Assembly: GCF_015645465.1 (NCBI RefSeq)
Contig: NZ_JADOEL010000012.1
Coordinates: forward strand, 62,001 to 126,000
Length of the DNA: 64,000 nucleotides
DNA from: Herminiimonas contaminans
Lineage (GTDB): Bacteria; Pseudomonadota; Gammaproteobacteria; Burkholderiales; Burkholderiaceae_D
Reading direction: 5' to 3'
In this document: one piece after another, positions 1 to 7,714 of the stretch
Layout of the letters: every line of letters begins with the position of its first letter
How positions within the stretch are numbered: the stretch's first letter is position 1
Notes under the pieces: model-generated
Database searches by the model: none
What the model was told of the DNA's origin: nothing
The model's input: the letters and a program-made list of their open reading frames with translations, nothing else
Translations under genes and position numbers: made by a program

Positions 1-14
1 TTTACCCTCACGAT

Positions 15-34
15 GGCAAAAATTATAGTTTGCC
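15..34. promoter_or_regulatory. inverted repeat upstream of the CynX-like MFS gene
   Basis: The arms GGCAAA and TTTGCC are separated by 8 bases and sit about 50 bp upstream of the start codon at 83. This could be an operator for an unidentified regulator. The arms are short, so chance is not excluded. Confidence 0.25.
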
Positions 35-82
35 CATACAGCATGTAGCAAACATTGTTATCGGACGAAGGGAAATACCATC

Positions 83-1312
83 ATGCATCACAACACGCAT
101 TCATCGACCGCGGCGACCACAGTCGCGCATACACACCGCATCACCGCCATCATCGGCTTGCTCATCCTGTCACTCGCACTGCGACCCGGCATCGTTTCCA
201 TCGGGCCTATCCTGCTGCAGATCCAGCATGAGTTCGCACTCAGCTATACCAAATCGTCGTTGCTGATCGCCATTCCGGATATCTGCATGGGTGTGTTTGC
301 CCTGTTCGTCCCGCGGATAGCCCGCTCGCTGGGTAGCGACCGCGCCGTCATCACTGCATTGTTTTTGTTGGCAGCTGCCACCTTGCTGCGCGGACTGTCC
401 GGCTCAGTTTCCACCCTGCTGTTATCCACGCTCTTTGTTGGCATAGGCATAGCGGTTTCGGGTTCGCTAGTAGGCGGCTGGATCAAAACCCACTTCCCGC
501 GTGAGGCGTCGTTCTTTATGGGGATTTATGCGGCAGGCCTGAGCGTAGGCGCGACCGCAGCAGCGGTGTTAACAGATGTAGTCGCGCAGATCAACCAGGA
601 CTGGCGCTGGGCTGCTGCCATGTGGTCCTTGCTGTGTGTGACAGCCATCCTGAGCTGGCGCACATTGACCAGGAAATTCCCGTCTACAGACGCAAATAAA
701 TCAGTGACGCAACAAGCGACTTCCATCGTCCTGCCGTTCCGCAATGGCAAAGCCTGGCTTATCGCACTCTACTTCGGCATCAGCCAATTCATGGTCTACG
801 CCTGCTTCGCGTGGATCGCACCCAGCAGCACGGAAATGAATCTTCCGCACATCAGTGCTGGTGTATTGCTGGCGCTGTTCACTCTGACCTTCGCGATTGC
901 CAGCTTTGCGGCCGGGTATATCGCACGTCATTCGACTGACAGACGCGGCTGGCTGCTGCTTGCCATGTTGTTGACGATTGTTGGCTTCGCGGGTCTCTGC
1001 TTCTGGCCGACATCTTATGCGATGGCTGACATCATCCTCGTCGCAATAGGACAAGGCATCTGCTTCCCGCTGGTGATGACGCTGCCGCTGGACAATACCG
1101 CGAGTGCCAACGACGCCAATTTATGGACCGTGTTCATGCTCTTCATCGGTTATCTGATTGCTGCACTCGGCCCGGTGAGCTTTGGTTTGCTGCGTGACCT
1201 GACGCATGGTTACGCTGCTTCGTATGGCTTGTTAACAGCAGCAAGTGTGCTCCTGCTTGTCATGACTCCGGCACTGAAGCCGAATACCAAAACAGCGGCT
1301 AGTGCCGCCTGA
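83..1312 (+). CDS. CynX/NimT-family MFS transporter
   Basis: This 409-residue protein has about 12 hydrophobic segments and no signal peptide. The first membrane segment carries the LRPGIVSIGP pattern typical of the CynX (cyanate/2-nitroimidazole) branch of the major facilitator superfamily. Members of this branch are inner-membrane exporters or symporters with poorly defined substrates, so no substrate is claimed. Translation starts at an ATG preceded by a GAAGGGAAA-like ribosome site. The gene points towards a divergently transcribed ArsR/OYE pair. It could form a functional module with them, as an MFS gene does in the second ArsR-OYE locus near 45-47 kb, but the convergent orientation means it is not in their operon. 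Confidence 0.8.
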   Translation: MHHNTHSSTAATTVAHTHRITAIIGLLILSLALRPGIVSIGPILLQIQHEFALSYTKSSLLIAIPDICMGVFALFVPRIARSLGSDRAVITALFLLAAATLLRGLSGSVSTLLLSTLFVGIGIAVSGSLVGGWIKTHFPREASFFMGIYAAGLSVGATAAAVLTDVVAQINQDWRWAAAMWSLLCVTAILSWRTLTRKFPSTDANKSVTQQATSIVLPFRNGKAWLIALYFGISQFMVYACFAWIAPSSTEMNLPHISAGVLLALFTLTFAIASFAAGYIARHSTDRRGWLLLAMLLTIVGFAGLCFWPTSYAMADIILVAIGQGICFPLVMTLPLDNTASANDANLWTVFMLFIGYLIAALGPVSFGLLRDLTHGYAASYGLLTAASVLLLVMTPALKPNTKTAASAA

Positions 1313-1345
1313 TAAGCGATCGCTAAGCGCGGCGCAGTTCTCTAT

Positions 1346-1660
1346 TCAGGAATTGTGCTGCGTCAGGATGGCGTTCAGCAAGCCGGGGAAACGGCTTTCA
1401 ATATCGGCCCGTCGCAGCGTGTTCATGTGGATGGTGCCGCTGTTTTCCGTATGCACCAGGCCGGACTCGCGCAAGACCTTGAAGTGATGGGAGACGGTGG
1501 ATTTGGGACGCCCGCCATCGAGCTCACCGCAGGTAGCAGCATCAACGCGCGCCAGGTGGCGCACGATGTCCAGACGTATCGAATCGCTCAATGCATACAG
1601 CACACGTTCGAGCGAAAACTCACTGGCAGCAGGATGTTTAAAAGGACGCATGAGCAACAT
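1346..1660 (-). CDS. ArsR-family transcriptional repressor (module 1)
   Basis: This 104-residue protein consists almost entirely of an ArsR winged helix. The segment ALSDSIRLDIVRHL matches the first helices, and STVSHHFKVLRESGLV matches the recognition helix of the family. There is no metal-binding ELCVCDL box. The only cysteine (in AATCGEL) is isolated, so metal sensing is unlikely and an electrophile or redox signal is possible. ATG codons at 1660 and 1651 are both usable and neither has a strong ribosome site. A TATAAT sequence lies just before them on the minus strand. The gene is divergent from the OYE gene at 1770, and the palindrome at 1691-1706 between them is the likely operator. Confidence 0.85.
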   Translation of the reverse strand: MLLMRPFKHPAASEFSLERVLYALSDSIRLDIVRHLARVDAATCGELDGGRPKSTVSHHFKVLRESGLVHTENSGTIHMNTLRRADIESRFPGLLNAILTQHNS

Positions 1661-1690
1661 TATACGCGTTGCGCTATACTTCTTCCATTG

Positions 1691-1706
1691 TTCGTATATT
1701 TACGAA
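1691..1706. promoter_or_regulatory. probable ArsR operator, TTCGTA-N4-TACGAA
   Basis: This perfect 6-bp inverted repeat with a 4-bp spacer lies in the divergent gap between the ArsR gene (start 1651/1660) and the OYE gene (start 1770). Its core TCGTA-N4-TACGA is the same as the core of the palindrome at 47405-47424, next to the other ArsR gene of this window. That supports a repressor site. Which promoter it blocks is inferred. Confidence 0.6.
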
Positions 1707-1769
1707 CTAACGAAGCAATTAGCACGCAATACCGATCAATTACTTATAAACAACTTACTGAAAGCCATC

Positions 1770-2858
1770 ATGTCCGCTCTATTTCAGCCTTACACCCTCA
1801 AAGACGTCACCCTCCGCAACCGCATAGCCATCCCGCCCATGTGCCAATACATGGCCGTTGACGGCGTCGTCAACGAATGGCACCAGACCCACTACGCCAG
1901 CCTGGCACGTGGCGGTGCCGGTCTGGTGATCGTCGAAGCAACTGCGGTCGCCCCGGAAGGTCGCATCACACCAGCCTGCACCGGCATCTGGAATGAAGCG
2001 CAGGCACAAGCATTCGTCCCTATCGTGCAAGCCATCAAGGCTGCAGGTTCGGTACCCGGCATCCAGATCGCACATGCCGGACGCAAGGCCAGCGCCAACC
2101 GTCCATGGGAAGGCGACGACCACATTGCGGACGGCGACGCACGCGGCTGGCAAACAATCGCTCCATCCGCCCTCGCCTACGGCAAAGGTTTGCCGAAGGT
2201 ACCGCAAGCAATGACGCTGGATGACATCGCCCGTGTCCGCCAAAACTTCGTCGACGCCGCTATCCGCGCACGTGACGTCGGCTTCGAATGGCTGGAACTG
2301 CACTTCGCACACGGCTATCTGGCGCAAAGCTTCTTCTCCGCCCACTCCAACCAGCGTGACGACATCTATGGTGGCAGCGCAGAAAACCGCGCGCGCTTCC
2401 TGCTCGAAACCTTGCGTGCAGTCCGTGCCGTGTGGCCAGAGAACCTGCCGCTGACCGTGCGTTTCGGTGTGCTCGAATACGATGGCCGCGATGAAGAAAC
2501 ATTGATCGAATCCATCAAGCTGGTGCGCGAATTCAAAAAATCCGGCATGGACATGATCAGTGTCAGCATCGGCTTCACCATTCCGGAAACTTCGATTCCA
2601 TGGGGTCCGGCCTTCCTCGGCCCCATCGCTGAACGTGTACGTCGTGAAGCTGATGTACCGGTTTCATCGGCATGGGGCTTTGGTACTCCAGAGATCGCTG
2701 AACGTGTGGTCGCTGACCAGCAACTGGACATCGTCATGGTCGGCCGCTCGCACCTGGCCAATCCACACTGGCCTTACCAGGCAGCGAAAGAACTCAAGGT
2801 CGAACGCGCGTCATGGGTATTGCCTGCGCCTTACGCGCACTGGCTGGAACGCTATTAA
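1770..2858 (+). CDS. NADH:flavin oxidoreductase, old yellow enzyme family (YqjM/XenA type)
   Basis: This is a 362-residue FMN-dependent (beta/alpha)8-barrel ene-reductase. The N-terminus has the KDVTLRNRIAIPPMCQY signature of the YqjM/XenA class, with the cysteine that tunes FMN potential in that class. The H-A-G-R stretch (IQIAHAGRKAS) supplies the substrate-binding His, and LHFAHGYLAQSF plus NQRDDIYGGSAENRARF form the FMN phosphate region. The frame is open upstream to 1497, but that stretch covers the ArsR gene and operator, so the ATG at 1770 is the correct start. Such enzymes reduce alpha,beta-unsaturated carbonyls and nitro compounds. The divergent ArsR gene probably regulates it. RidA follows 65 bp downstream. 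Confidence 0.92.
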   Translation: MSALFQPYTLKDVTLRNRIAIPPMCQYMAVDGVVNEWHQTHYASLARGGAGLVIVEATAVAPEGRITPACTGIWNEAQAQAFVPIVQAIKAAGSVPGIQIAHAGRKASANRPWEGDDHIADGDARGWQTIAPSALAYGKGLPKVPQAMTLDDIARVRQNFVDAAIRARDVGFEWLELHFAHGYLAQSFFSAHSNQRDDIYGGSAENRARFLLETLRAVRAVWPENLPLTVRFGVLEYDGRDEETLIESIKLVREFKKSGMDMISVSIGFTIPETSIPWGPAFLGPIAERVRREADVPVSSAWGFGTPEIAERVVADQQLDIVMVGRSHLANPHWPYQAAKELKVERASWVLPAPYAHWLERY

Positions 2859-2874
2859 TCACTAGTCAGCAACA

Positions 2875-2899
2875 GGTACGCGGCAGGCTGTCGCGTACC
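2875..2899. repeat. hairpin between the OYE and RidA genes
   Basis: GGTACGCG and CGCGTACC form an 8-bp perfect stem around a 9-base loop in the 65-bp gap. No T-run follows, so it is more likely an RNA-processing or stabilising element than a full terminator. Confidence 0.35.
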
Positions 2900-2923
2900 A
2901 CCTGAAACTACTGGAGGAACGCA

Positions 2924-3328
2924 ATGGGTAAGCCAGAATTTTTTATCACTCCCGGCTATGGCGATTTCATGCTCAAGGAGTTGCACTACTCGCAGGCAGT
3001 CAAGATAGGCAATCGTGTCGAAACGTCAGGACAAGGTGGCTGGGATGACGCGTTTAACTTTCCGGCATCCGTAGAAGATGAAATCGCTAAAGCGTTCGAC
3101 AACATCACACGCACGCTGGCTACTGCAGGTGCAAGCTGGGAGCATGTGATCCACGTTAACTCTTACCATGTCGGTGGTTTTCCGCCGGAAGTGAATGCAA
3201 CTATGGTCAAGCTGTTCCGGCGGTACATGCCACAGCACTCACCTATCTGGACCCAGCTTGGCGTTGCTGCACTCGGACTGCCACAGATGCGTATAGAGAT
3301 ACGCGTGACTGCGATTATTCCTGAATAA
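2924..3328 (+). CDS. RidA/YjgF/Rid-family protein
   Basis: The 134-residue length is normal for the Rid family, whose best-known members hydrolyse reactive enamine/imine intermediates as homotrimers. The sequence shows the core pattern: YSQAVKIGNRVETSGQGG in the middle, a helix with ITRTLATAGASWEHVIHVNSYHV, and the C-terminal MRIEIRVTAI strand with the Arg that binds carboxylates in RidA. It starts with GGAGGAACGCAATG, a strong ribosome site. Its position directly behind the ene-reductase suggests joint handling of reactive electrophiles. This pairing is inference, and the archetypal RidA role in isoleucine metabolism is not implied. Confidence 0.88.
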   Translation: MGKPEFFITPGYGDFMLKELHYSQAVKIGNRVETSGQGGWDDAFNFPASVEDEIAKAFDNITRTLATAGASWEHVIHVNSYHVGGFPPEVNATMVKLFRRYMPQHSPIWTQLGVAALGLPQMRIEIRVTAIIPE

Positions 3329-3349
3329 CAGGAAACCTTACTGCAGCAA

Positions 3350-3371
3350 GCGAGAGCCAAGCGGCTCTCGC
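3350..3371. terminator. hairpin between convergent genes
   Basis: GCGAGAGCC and GGCTCTCGC form a 9-bp perfect stem with a 4-base loop between the stop of the RidA gene and the stop of the minus-strand iron operon. It lacks a long T-tract on either side, so it is a probable but weak bidirectional terminator. Confidence 0.5.
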
Positions 3372-3390
3372 CTTGCAATCTTCAGAGGAG

Positions 3391-3588
3391 TTATTTGCGC
3401 GTACGCGCGAAGCTATACCACAACCCTACTGCGATGGGCGCAGCCAAAGCGCCCCATGCAAACCAGTGCCAGACACCAGTCTTGACCAGCGCGATGATCA
3501 GGCCGAACAAAGTCAGTGCAGCCAGCAATATGGGCATGCGCCAGACGAACCAGAAGTGACTGCGTTTTGCAGTATGAGTAGCTTTCAT
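3391..3588 (-). CDS. small two-helix membrane protein of the iron operon
   Basis: This 65-residue protein has two hydrophobic stretches, roughly residues 17-35 (MPILLAALTLFGLIIALV) and 40-58, flanked by basic residues (KATHTAKRSH at the start, FARTRK at the end). I do not recognise a named family. Its ATG lies 6 bases after the stop of the PepSY gene on the same strand, so it is almost certainly the last gene of the receptor-PepSY operon. The context suggests a helper in ferric-siderophore reduction or release at the inner membrane. Small DUF-type membrane proteins often follow PepSY genes, but the function here is not established. Confidence 0.75.
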   Translation of the reverse strand: MKATHTAKRSHFWFVWRMPILLAALTLFGLIIALVKTGVWHWFAWGALAAPIAVGLWYSFARTRK

Positions 3589-3594
3589 ATTCTT

Positions 3595-4734
3595 TCAAGT
3601 TTCAAGCTGATGCGCCTGTATCAGTTTCTCCATGCGCGCTTCATTCGTCTTGCGTCGCACTATCCACAAATACAAACCACTCCCCAGTACCACGATGGAA
3701 ATCAGGTCGAGTATCGCCCACATGATTTGCATAGGACGTCCGCCGTAATCACCGAAATGCAAAGGCTGCGACAACAACAAGCCCGTCAGGTACCACGGCA
3801 AGGTACGGCTATCCGTTACCTCACCCGTCGTCGCATCCACCAGCACCGGCTTGAACAAGCGCGAAGTCAATGCTTCGGTACCACGCATGAAAATGCCGTA
3901 ATGATGTGGACTGGTAAAGCTGGTGCCGGGGAATGCGATAAAGCCCATCTTCATATCAGGCTCCAGTGTGATCGCGGCATCAACCGCTTTTTGCAGTGAA
4001 CCCAATTCGGTCAGCGCCGGCTTGCCCTTGTATGGCGCAACCATCTCTGCCATCTGATCGAACTGCCAGTACTTCACCAGCAGATCGGCCCAGGTATTGA
4101 TGACACCTGTCGCACCGACCACCAATAACCAGGACAGCGTCACGATGCCGAGCAGATTGTGCAGGTCCAGCCACTTCAGGCGATTCGATCGTTCCGCACG
4201 TACCGTACCGAACTCCAGCTTCTTCATGAATGGCCCGTACAACACCACACCAGACACGATGGCCACCAGCAGCAAGATGCCCATGAAGCCGAGGAACAGC
4301 ATGCCCGCCAGACCGGCAAACAGATTCACATGCAGCGAAAACATGATGTACATAAAGCCGCTGCTTAACGGCGGCTGGCCGAGTACCTCGCCAGTACGCG
4401 CATCTACCGCTACCTGCTTCATATCCACTTCAGAAGTCGGCGTCGTCGCCAGTGTCACGAACCAGATGCGATCATCGTCCGGCTCCTGCGAAGCAAACAT
4501 GCCGACCTTGTCCGGATGCTGCGCCAGCGCAATCTCCATCACGCGATCCATGCTGATGCGCGGCGTATGCGCAGGCATTTCCTTCGCCTCTATCTCGGTG
4601 CCGAGCAAATGCCCGATCTCGTGATGGAAGATCAGTGGCAAGCCGGTCACGCATAGCAGCAGCATGAACACTGTACACACCAGGCTGGACCACTTATGGA
4701 TCCAGGCCCAGCGCCTGAGTTTGGTACCTGTCAT
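3595..4734 (-). CDS. PepSY-domain transmembrane protein (PiuB type)
   Basis: This 379-residue inner-membrane protein has four membrane segments, near residues 16-36, 140-168, 190-212 and 340-362, with a large loop after each of the first and third. The start WAWIHKWSSLVCTVFMLLLCVTGLPLIF and the following FHHEIGHLLG are characteristic of the PepSY_TM family, which includes ferric-siderophore reductases and PiuB. Conserved His residues in segments 1 and 3 (HKW, DLHNLLG) could bind haem. The ATG overlaps the stop of the TonB-receptor gene (TGATG), indicating translational coupling. The likely role is reduction or release of iron imported by the upstream receptor, which is inference from family and operon. 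Confidence 0.88.
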   Translation of the reverse strand: MTGTKLRRWAWIHKWSSLVCTVFMLLLCVTGLPLIFHHEIGHLLGTEIEAKEMPAHTPRISMDRVMEIALAQHPDKVGMFASQEPDDDRIWFVTLATTPTSEVDMKQVAVDARTGEVLGQPPLSSGFMYIMFSLHVNLFAGLAGMLFLGFMGILLLVAIVSGVVLYGPFMKKLEFGTVRAERSNRLKWLDLHNLLGIVTLSWLLVVGATGVINTWADLLVKYWQFDQMAEMVAPYKGKPALTELGSLQKAVDAAITLEPDMKMGFIAFPGTSFTSPHHYGIFMRGTEALTSRLFKPVLVDATTGEVTDSRTLPWYLTGLLLSQPLHFGDYGGRPMQIMWAILDLISIVVLGSGLYLWIVRRKTNEARMEKLIQAHQLET

Positions 4735-6962
4735 CAGAAGTCGACGGAAGCGGTCAGGCTGAAGGTGCGTGGATTGCCCAGAACCAGATAGCCGCTGCCT
4801 TCGGAGCCACCAACGGAAGCCCAGTAGTTGCGATCGGTGACGTTATCCACGCGGGCACGGAAGGTAACCAGCTTGCCCTGCACTTCGGTCAGATAACGTG
4901 CACCTATATCCAGACGTGCCCAGCCCGGCACTTTCAAGGTATTGACCGCGTCTGCGTAGCTGCTGCCAGTCGCTGTTACACGGCCATTCACCGAGAATCC
5001 TTGCACGCTCGCGACATCCCACTCGGCGCCCAGGCTACCCTGCACTTTAGGCACACCGATCACACGCTTGCCATCAGTCGTGGCACTACCGCTGGATTCC
5101 TGTTTCGCATCCAGGAAAGTGACGCCGCCCAAAATCTTCAGGCCGCGCGTAATTTCACCGAAGGCTGTCAGCTCCAGGCCTTTATGGTTATCCGTTCCCT
5201 GCGCGCCATAGATACCGGCCGCATTGGTGAATACGCGAGGTTTATCAGTTGTGAACACAACCGCAGATGCACCCAGTCTGCCGCCATCATATTTCACGCC
5301 CACTTCTTTTTGCTTCGCGACATAAGGCGAGAGTATTTCCCCGGCATTTGCCACCGGACGCGTGCCGTCCAGCGTAGGTGCTACTTTGCCCGGGCTGAGA
5401 CTCTCTATGTAGTTGGCATAAATGGAAACTTCTTTTGCAGGCTTATAGACTATGCCAGCGGCCGGACTCACACGACTTGCTTTATATGCGCTGGTTTGGA
5501 TGGCGCTACCGTAGGCGTAACCCCTGGTATCCACTGTTTGGTGACGGGCGCCAACCGTGAGCAAGACTTTGTCGTCGAGGAAAGACATCGTGTCGCCGAT
5601 TGCATAGCTGGTGAGCTGATTTTTTGCAGTTAATGTCGGATTTGCCAGACTGCCACCACCTATTGCGCCAGCACTGAACGCCGGGAGTGTGGTTAACACT
5701 GGATTGTACAAATTCGTATTTTGCGTATTGCCCGCATCATATGTGTAGGCATTTTTCCGCTCTGAATCAAAGTAGGCATATGACGCTACCAGCGTATGTT
5801 TGACTGAACCGGTCACCAGCTTGCCGCGGATACCGAGCTCCCCTGCCTTCACTGTTTCTATCGCCGTATTATCGAAGCGATACGTGGTGCCGGCACCGCT
5901 GAGCGCATCGCTCAATCTGATATTTCCGAGCGAGTTGGCTTCCTTGCCGCGACGCATGCCAGCGGCAAACCAGGTCGTCACATTCGAATTGATGTCATAT
6001 TCACCGCGCACAGTGCCAAAGGTATCGCGCTCATCCGAGTAGCTGCCCGGCTGCGCCCAGTTGCTGGAAGCGTCCGGTGTACGCGGCACCGAAGTGACGC
6101 CACTGACATCCACGTTAGTGCGTGTTTCATTCAGGCGATGATTCTGATGACCGATATCGGCGGACAGTCGCGCATTGCTGCTACGCCAGTCGACACCGAC
6201 CGAGACCACATTCAGATTTACATTTTCACGGCTAACACCAGTGCCGCCATCCCTGTGCGCAGCATTGATGCGTATACCTGTGCTGTCGTTCGGGCCAAAG
6301 CGACGCGAAAGATCTGCCGCGACATACGCTTGCGATCCACTGGCTGTACCTGCAGTGACTTGTGTCAACGGATCGTTACCAGCGCGTTTAGGCAAAAGGT
6401 TAATCGTGCCGCCTATGCCATCACCACTAGGTGTGATACCAGTCAGGAAGGTGCTCGCACCGTGCAGTACTTCGACGCGTTCAAACAGTTCGGAAGAAAT
6501 GTACTGACGTGGCAACAAACTGTAGAGGCCGTTGTAAGCAATGTTGTCGGAACTCAAAAGGAAGCCACGTACAAAGTACGATTCCTGGAAATTACCAAAG
6601 CCACGCGCTACACGTATCGATGGATCATTTTGTAAAACATCACCAACGCTGCGCGCCTGTTGATTCTGTATCAGTTCATTGGTATAGCTGGTAATGGAAA
6701 ACGGCGTATCCATATTGTCCTGCGTACCTAAAATACCAGCACGTCCGCCGCGCGCCACCTGCCCACCGGCATATGCCTTCGACAAACCTTCAGCTGATGC
6801 ATCGGCACTCGATGTCACCGTAATCGCTTCCAGCTGCGTGGTAGTCGGCGCCTGGGTAGTCTGTGCATGCGCTGTACTTATGAGAAACGGGAGCGCTGCC
6901 TGCAAAGCGCACACTAACAAAGTTGGTTTGATAAAAGCCGGAAGATTGAGATGGGCAGCCAT
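4734..6962 (-). CDS. TonB-dependent siderophore receptor
   Basis: This 742-residue outer-membrane receptor has a signal peptide ending in STAHAQ, a TonB-box-like segment (AITVTSS), a plug domain (about 65-170) with NDPSIRV and the YFVRGF motif, and a 22-strand barrel ending in the outer-membrane signature LTASVDF. The frame is open 20 codons further upstream. The ATG at 6962 is preferred because AAAGGAAA precedes it and it gives a classical signal peptide. The plug (YTNELIQNQQARSVGDVLQNDPS) is of the FhuA/FoxA hydroxamate-receptor type, but the ligand cannot be read from sequence. The promoter carries a Fur box. It heads a three-gene operon with the PepSY protein. Confidence 0.93.
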   Translation of the reverse strand: MAAHLNLPAFIKPTLLVCALQAALPFLISTAHAQTTQAPTTTQLEAITVTSSADASAEGLSKAYAGGQVARGGRAGILGTQDNMDTPFSITSYTNELIQNQQARSVGDVLQNDPSIRVARGFGNFQESYFVRGFLLSSDNIAYNGLYSLLPRQYISSELFERVEVLHGASTFLTGITPSGDGIGGTINLLPKRAGNDPLTQVTAGTASGSQAYVAADLSRRFGPNDSTGIRINAAHRDGGTGVSRENVNLNVVSVGVDWRSSNARLSADIGHQNHRLNETRTNVDVSGVTSVPRTPDASSNWAQPGSYSDERDTFGTVRGEYDINSNVTTWFAAGMRRGKEANSLGNIRLSDALSGAGTTYRFDNTAIETVKAGELGIRGKLVTGSVKHTLVASYAYFDSERKNAYTYDAGNTQNTNLYNPVLTTLPAFSAGAIGGGSLANPTLTAKNQLTSYAIGDTMSFLDDKVLLTVGARHQTVDTRGYAYGSAIQTSAYKASRVSPAAGIVYKPAKEVSIYANYIESLSPGKVAPTLDGTRPVANAGEILSPYVAKQKEVGVKYDGGRLGASAVVFTTDKPRVFTNAAGIYGAQGTDNHKGLELTAFGEITRGLKILGGVTFLDAKQESSGSATTDGKRVIGVPKVQGSLGAEWDVASVQGFSVNGRVTATGSSYADAVNTLKVPGWARLDIGARYLTEVQGKLVTFRARVDNVTDRNYWASVGGSEGSGYLVLGNPRTFSLTASVDF

Positions 6963-7030
6963 CGATGTTTCCTTTGTTCTGGGAGTAGATAGACAGTTGT
7001 TGACCACTGGAAACAGTTGCAAACAATAAT

Positions 7031-7072
7031 AGAAATGATTCTCATTATAAATTTTGCATAAAAGCGCCGCAA
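7031..7072 (-). promoter_or_regulatory. Fur box overlapping the promoter of the siderophore-receptor operon
   Basis: The segment 7031-7049 matches the 19-bp Fur consensus at 13 positions, with AATGAT and TCATTAT as half-sites. On the minus strand TATAAT occupies 7049-7044, and TTGCGG at 7072-7067 lies exactly 17 bp before it, so Fur would cover the -10 element. Iron-replete repression of the operon is expected from the known mode of Fur action. Confidence 0.75.
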
Positions 7073-7183
7073 TTGATCTTTGGGCAGACGTACGTTTTCC
7101 CGCTGCCTATATGCAGGCAGCGGCAGCGCTACAGAGGAGGAATCAGAAGTTTGCAGCTGTGGTCAGTGAACAACAGCGCGTAC

Positions 7184-7681
7184 TCAGGCGCTGATATCGT
7201 CAAGGAAACGATGCATCACATAGGCATCGACATAGCCCAGCTCGCTATGCAGGTAAGCCTTGGGTACGATGCCAACGATGGCGAAGCCCAGTTTCTTCCA
7301 CAAGGCGACGGCTGCTTCATTGCTGCTGACGACGAAGTTGAATTGAATGGCGCTGAAGCCGGCGGCTTTGGCGGTTTGCAGGCAATGCTGCCCCATCAGC
7401 TTGCCTGCGCCCTTGCCGCTGCAATCCGGATCAACCATGAAGGAAGCATTCGCGACGTGCGAACCGAGATCACGCTGATTGGCGATCAGTTTGTACATAC
7501 CAACGATACGTCCGTCGTCTTCTGCAACATATGAAGTCACGCCAGGCGCAAACCAGTATGCGTATGCATCTTCATAACTGGTATCTGCAGCGAAGACATA
7601 ACTCACACCCGGCGCTACGACCTTTTGAAAAATAGGCCACATGGCACCGAAATCTGCTGCTATCGCACGACGAATAATCAT
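7184..7681 (-). CDS. GNAT-family N-acetyltransferase
   Basis: This 165-residue protein spans a whole GNAT fold. It opens with MIIRRAIAADFGAMWPIF. The motif A region reads ASFMVDPDCSGKGAGKLMGQH, corresponding to the Q/RxxGxG/A acetyl-CoA pyrophosphate loop, and it ends with AVALWKKLGFAIVG, the usual motif B region. The substrate is unknown. The best general description is a YhhY/PhnO-like small-molecule or protein N-acetyltransferase. It lies on the same strand as, and 33 bp after, the oxyanion-binding protein gene upstream, so the two may be cotranscribed. Confidence 0.85.
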   Translation of the reverse strand: MIIRRAIAADFGAMWPIFQKVVAPGVSYVFAADTSYEDAYAYWFAPGVTSYVAEDDGRIVGMYKLIANQRDLGSHVANASFMVDPDCSGKGAGKLMGQHCLQTAKAAGFSAIQFNFVVSSNEAAVALWKKLGFAIVGIVPKAYLHSELGYVDAYVMHRFLDDISA

Positions 7682-7714
7682 TACAAAGAAATTGCTGGCC
7701 CGAAAGCCAGAATT

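Noticed and set aside
1497-1769. N-terminal extension of the module 1 ene-reductase
   Set aside because: The stretch overlaps the ArsR gene and its operator, and the OYE fold begins at the ATG at 1770.
3373-3999. 208-codon plus-strand frame opposite the PepSY operon
   Set aside because: It runs antisense to two supported genes and translates to low-information sequence.
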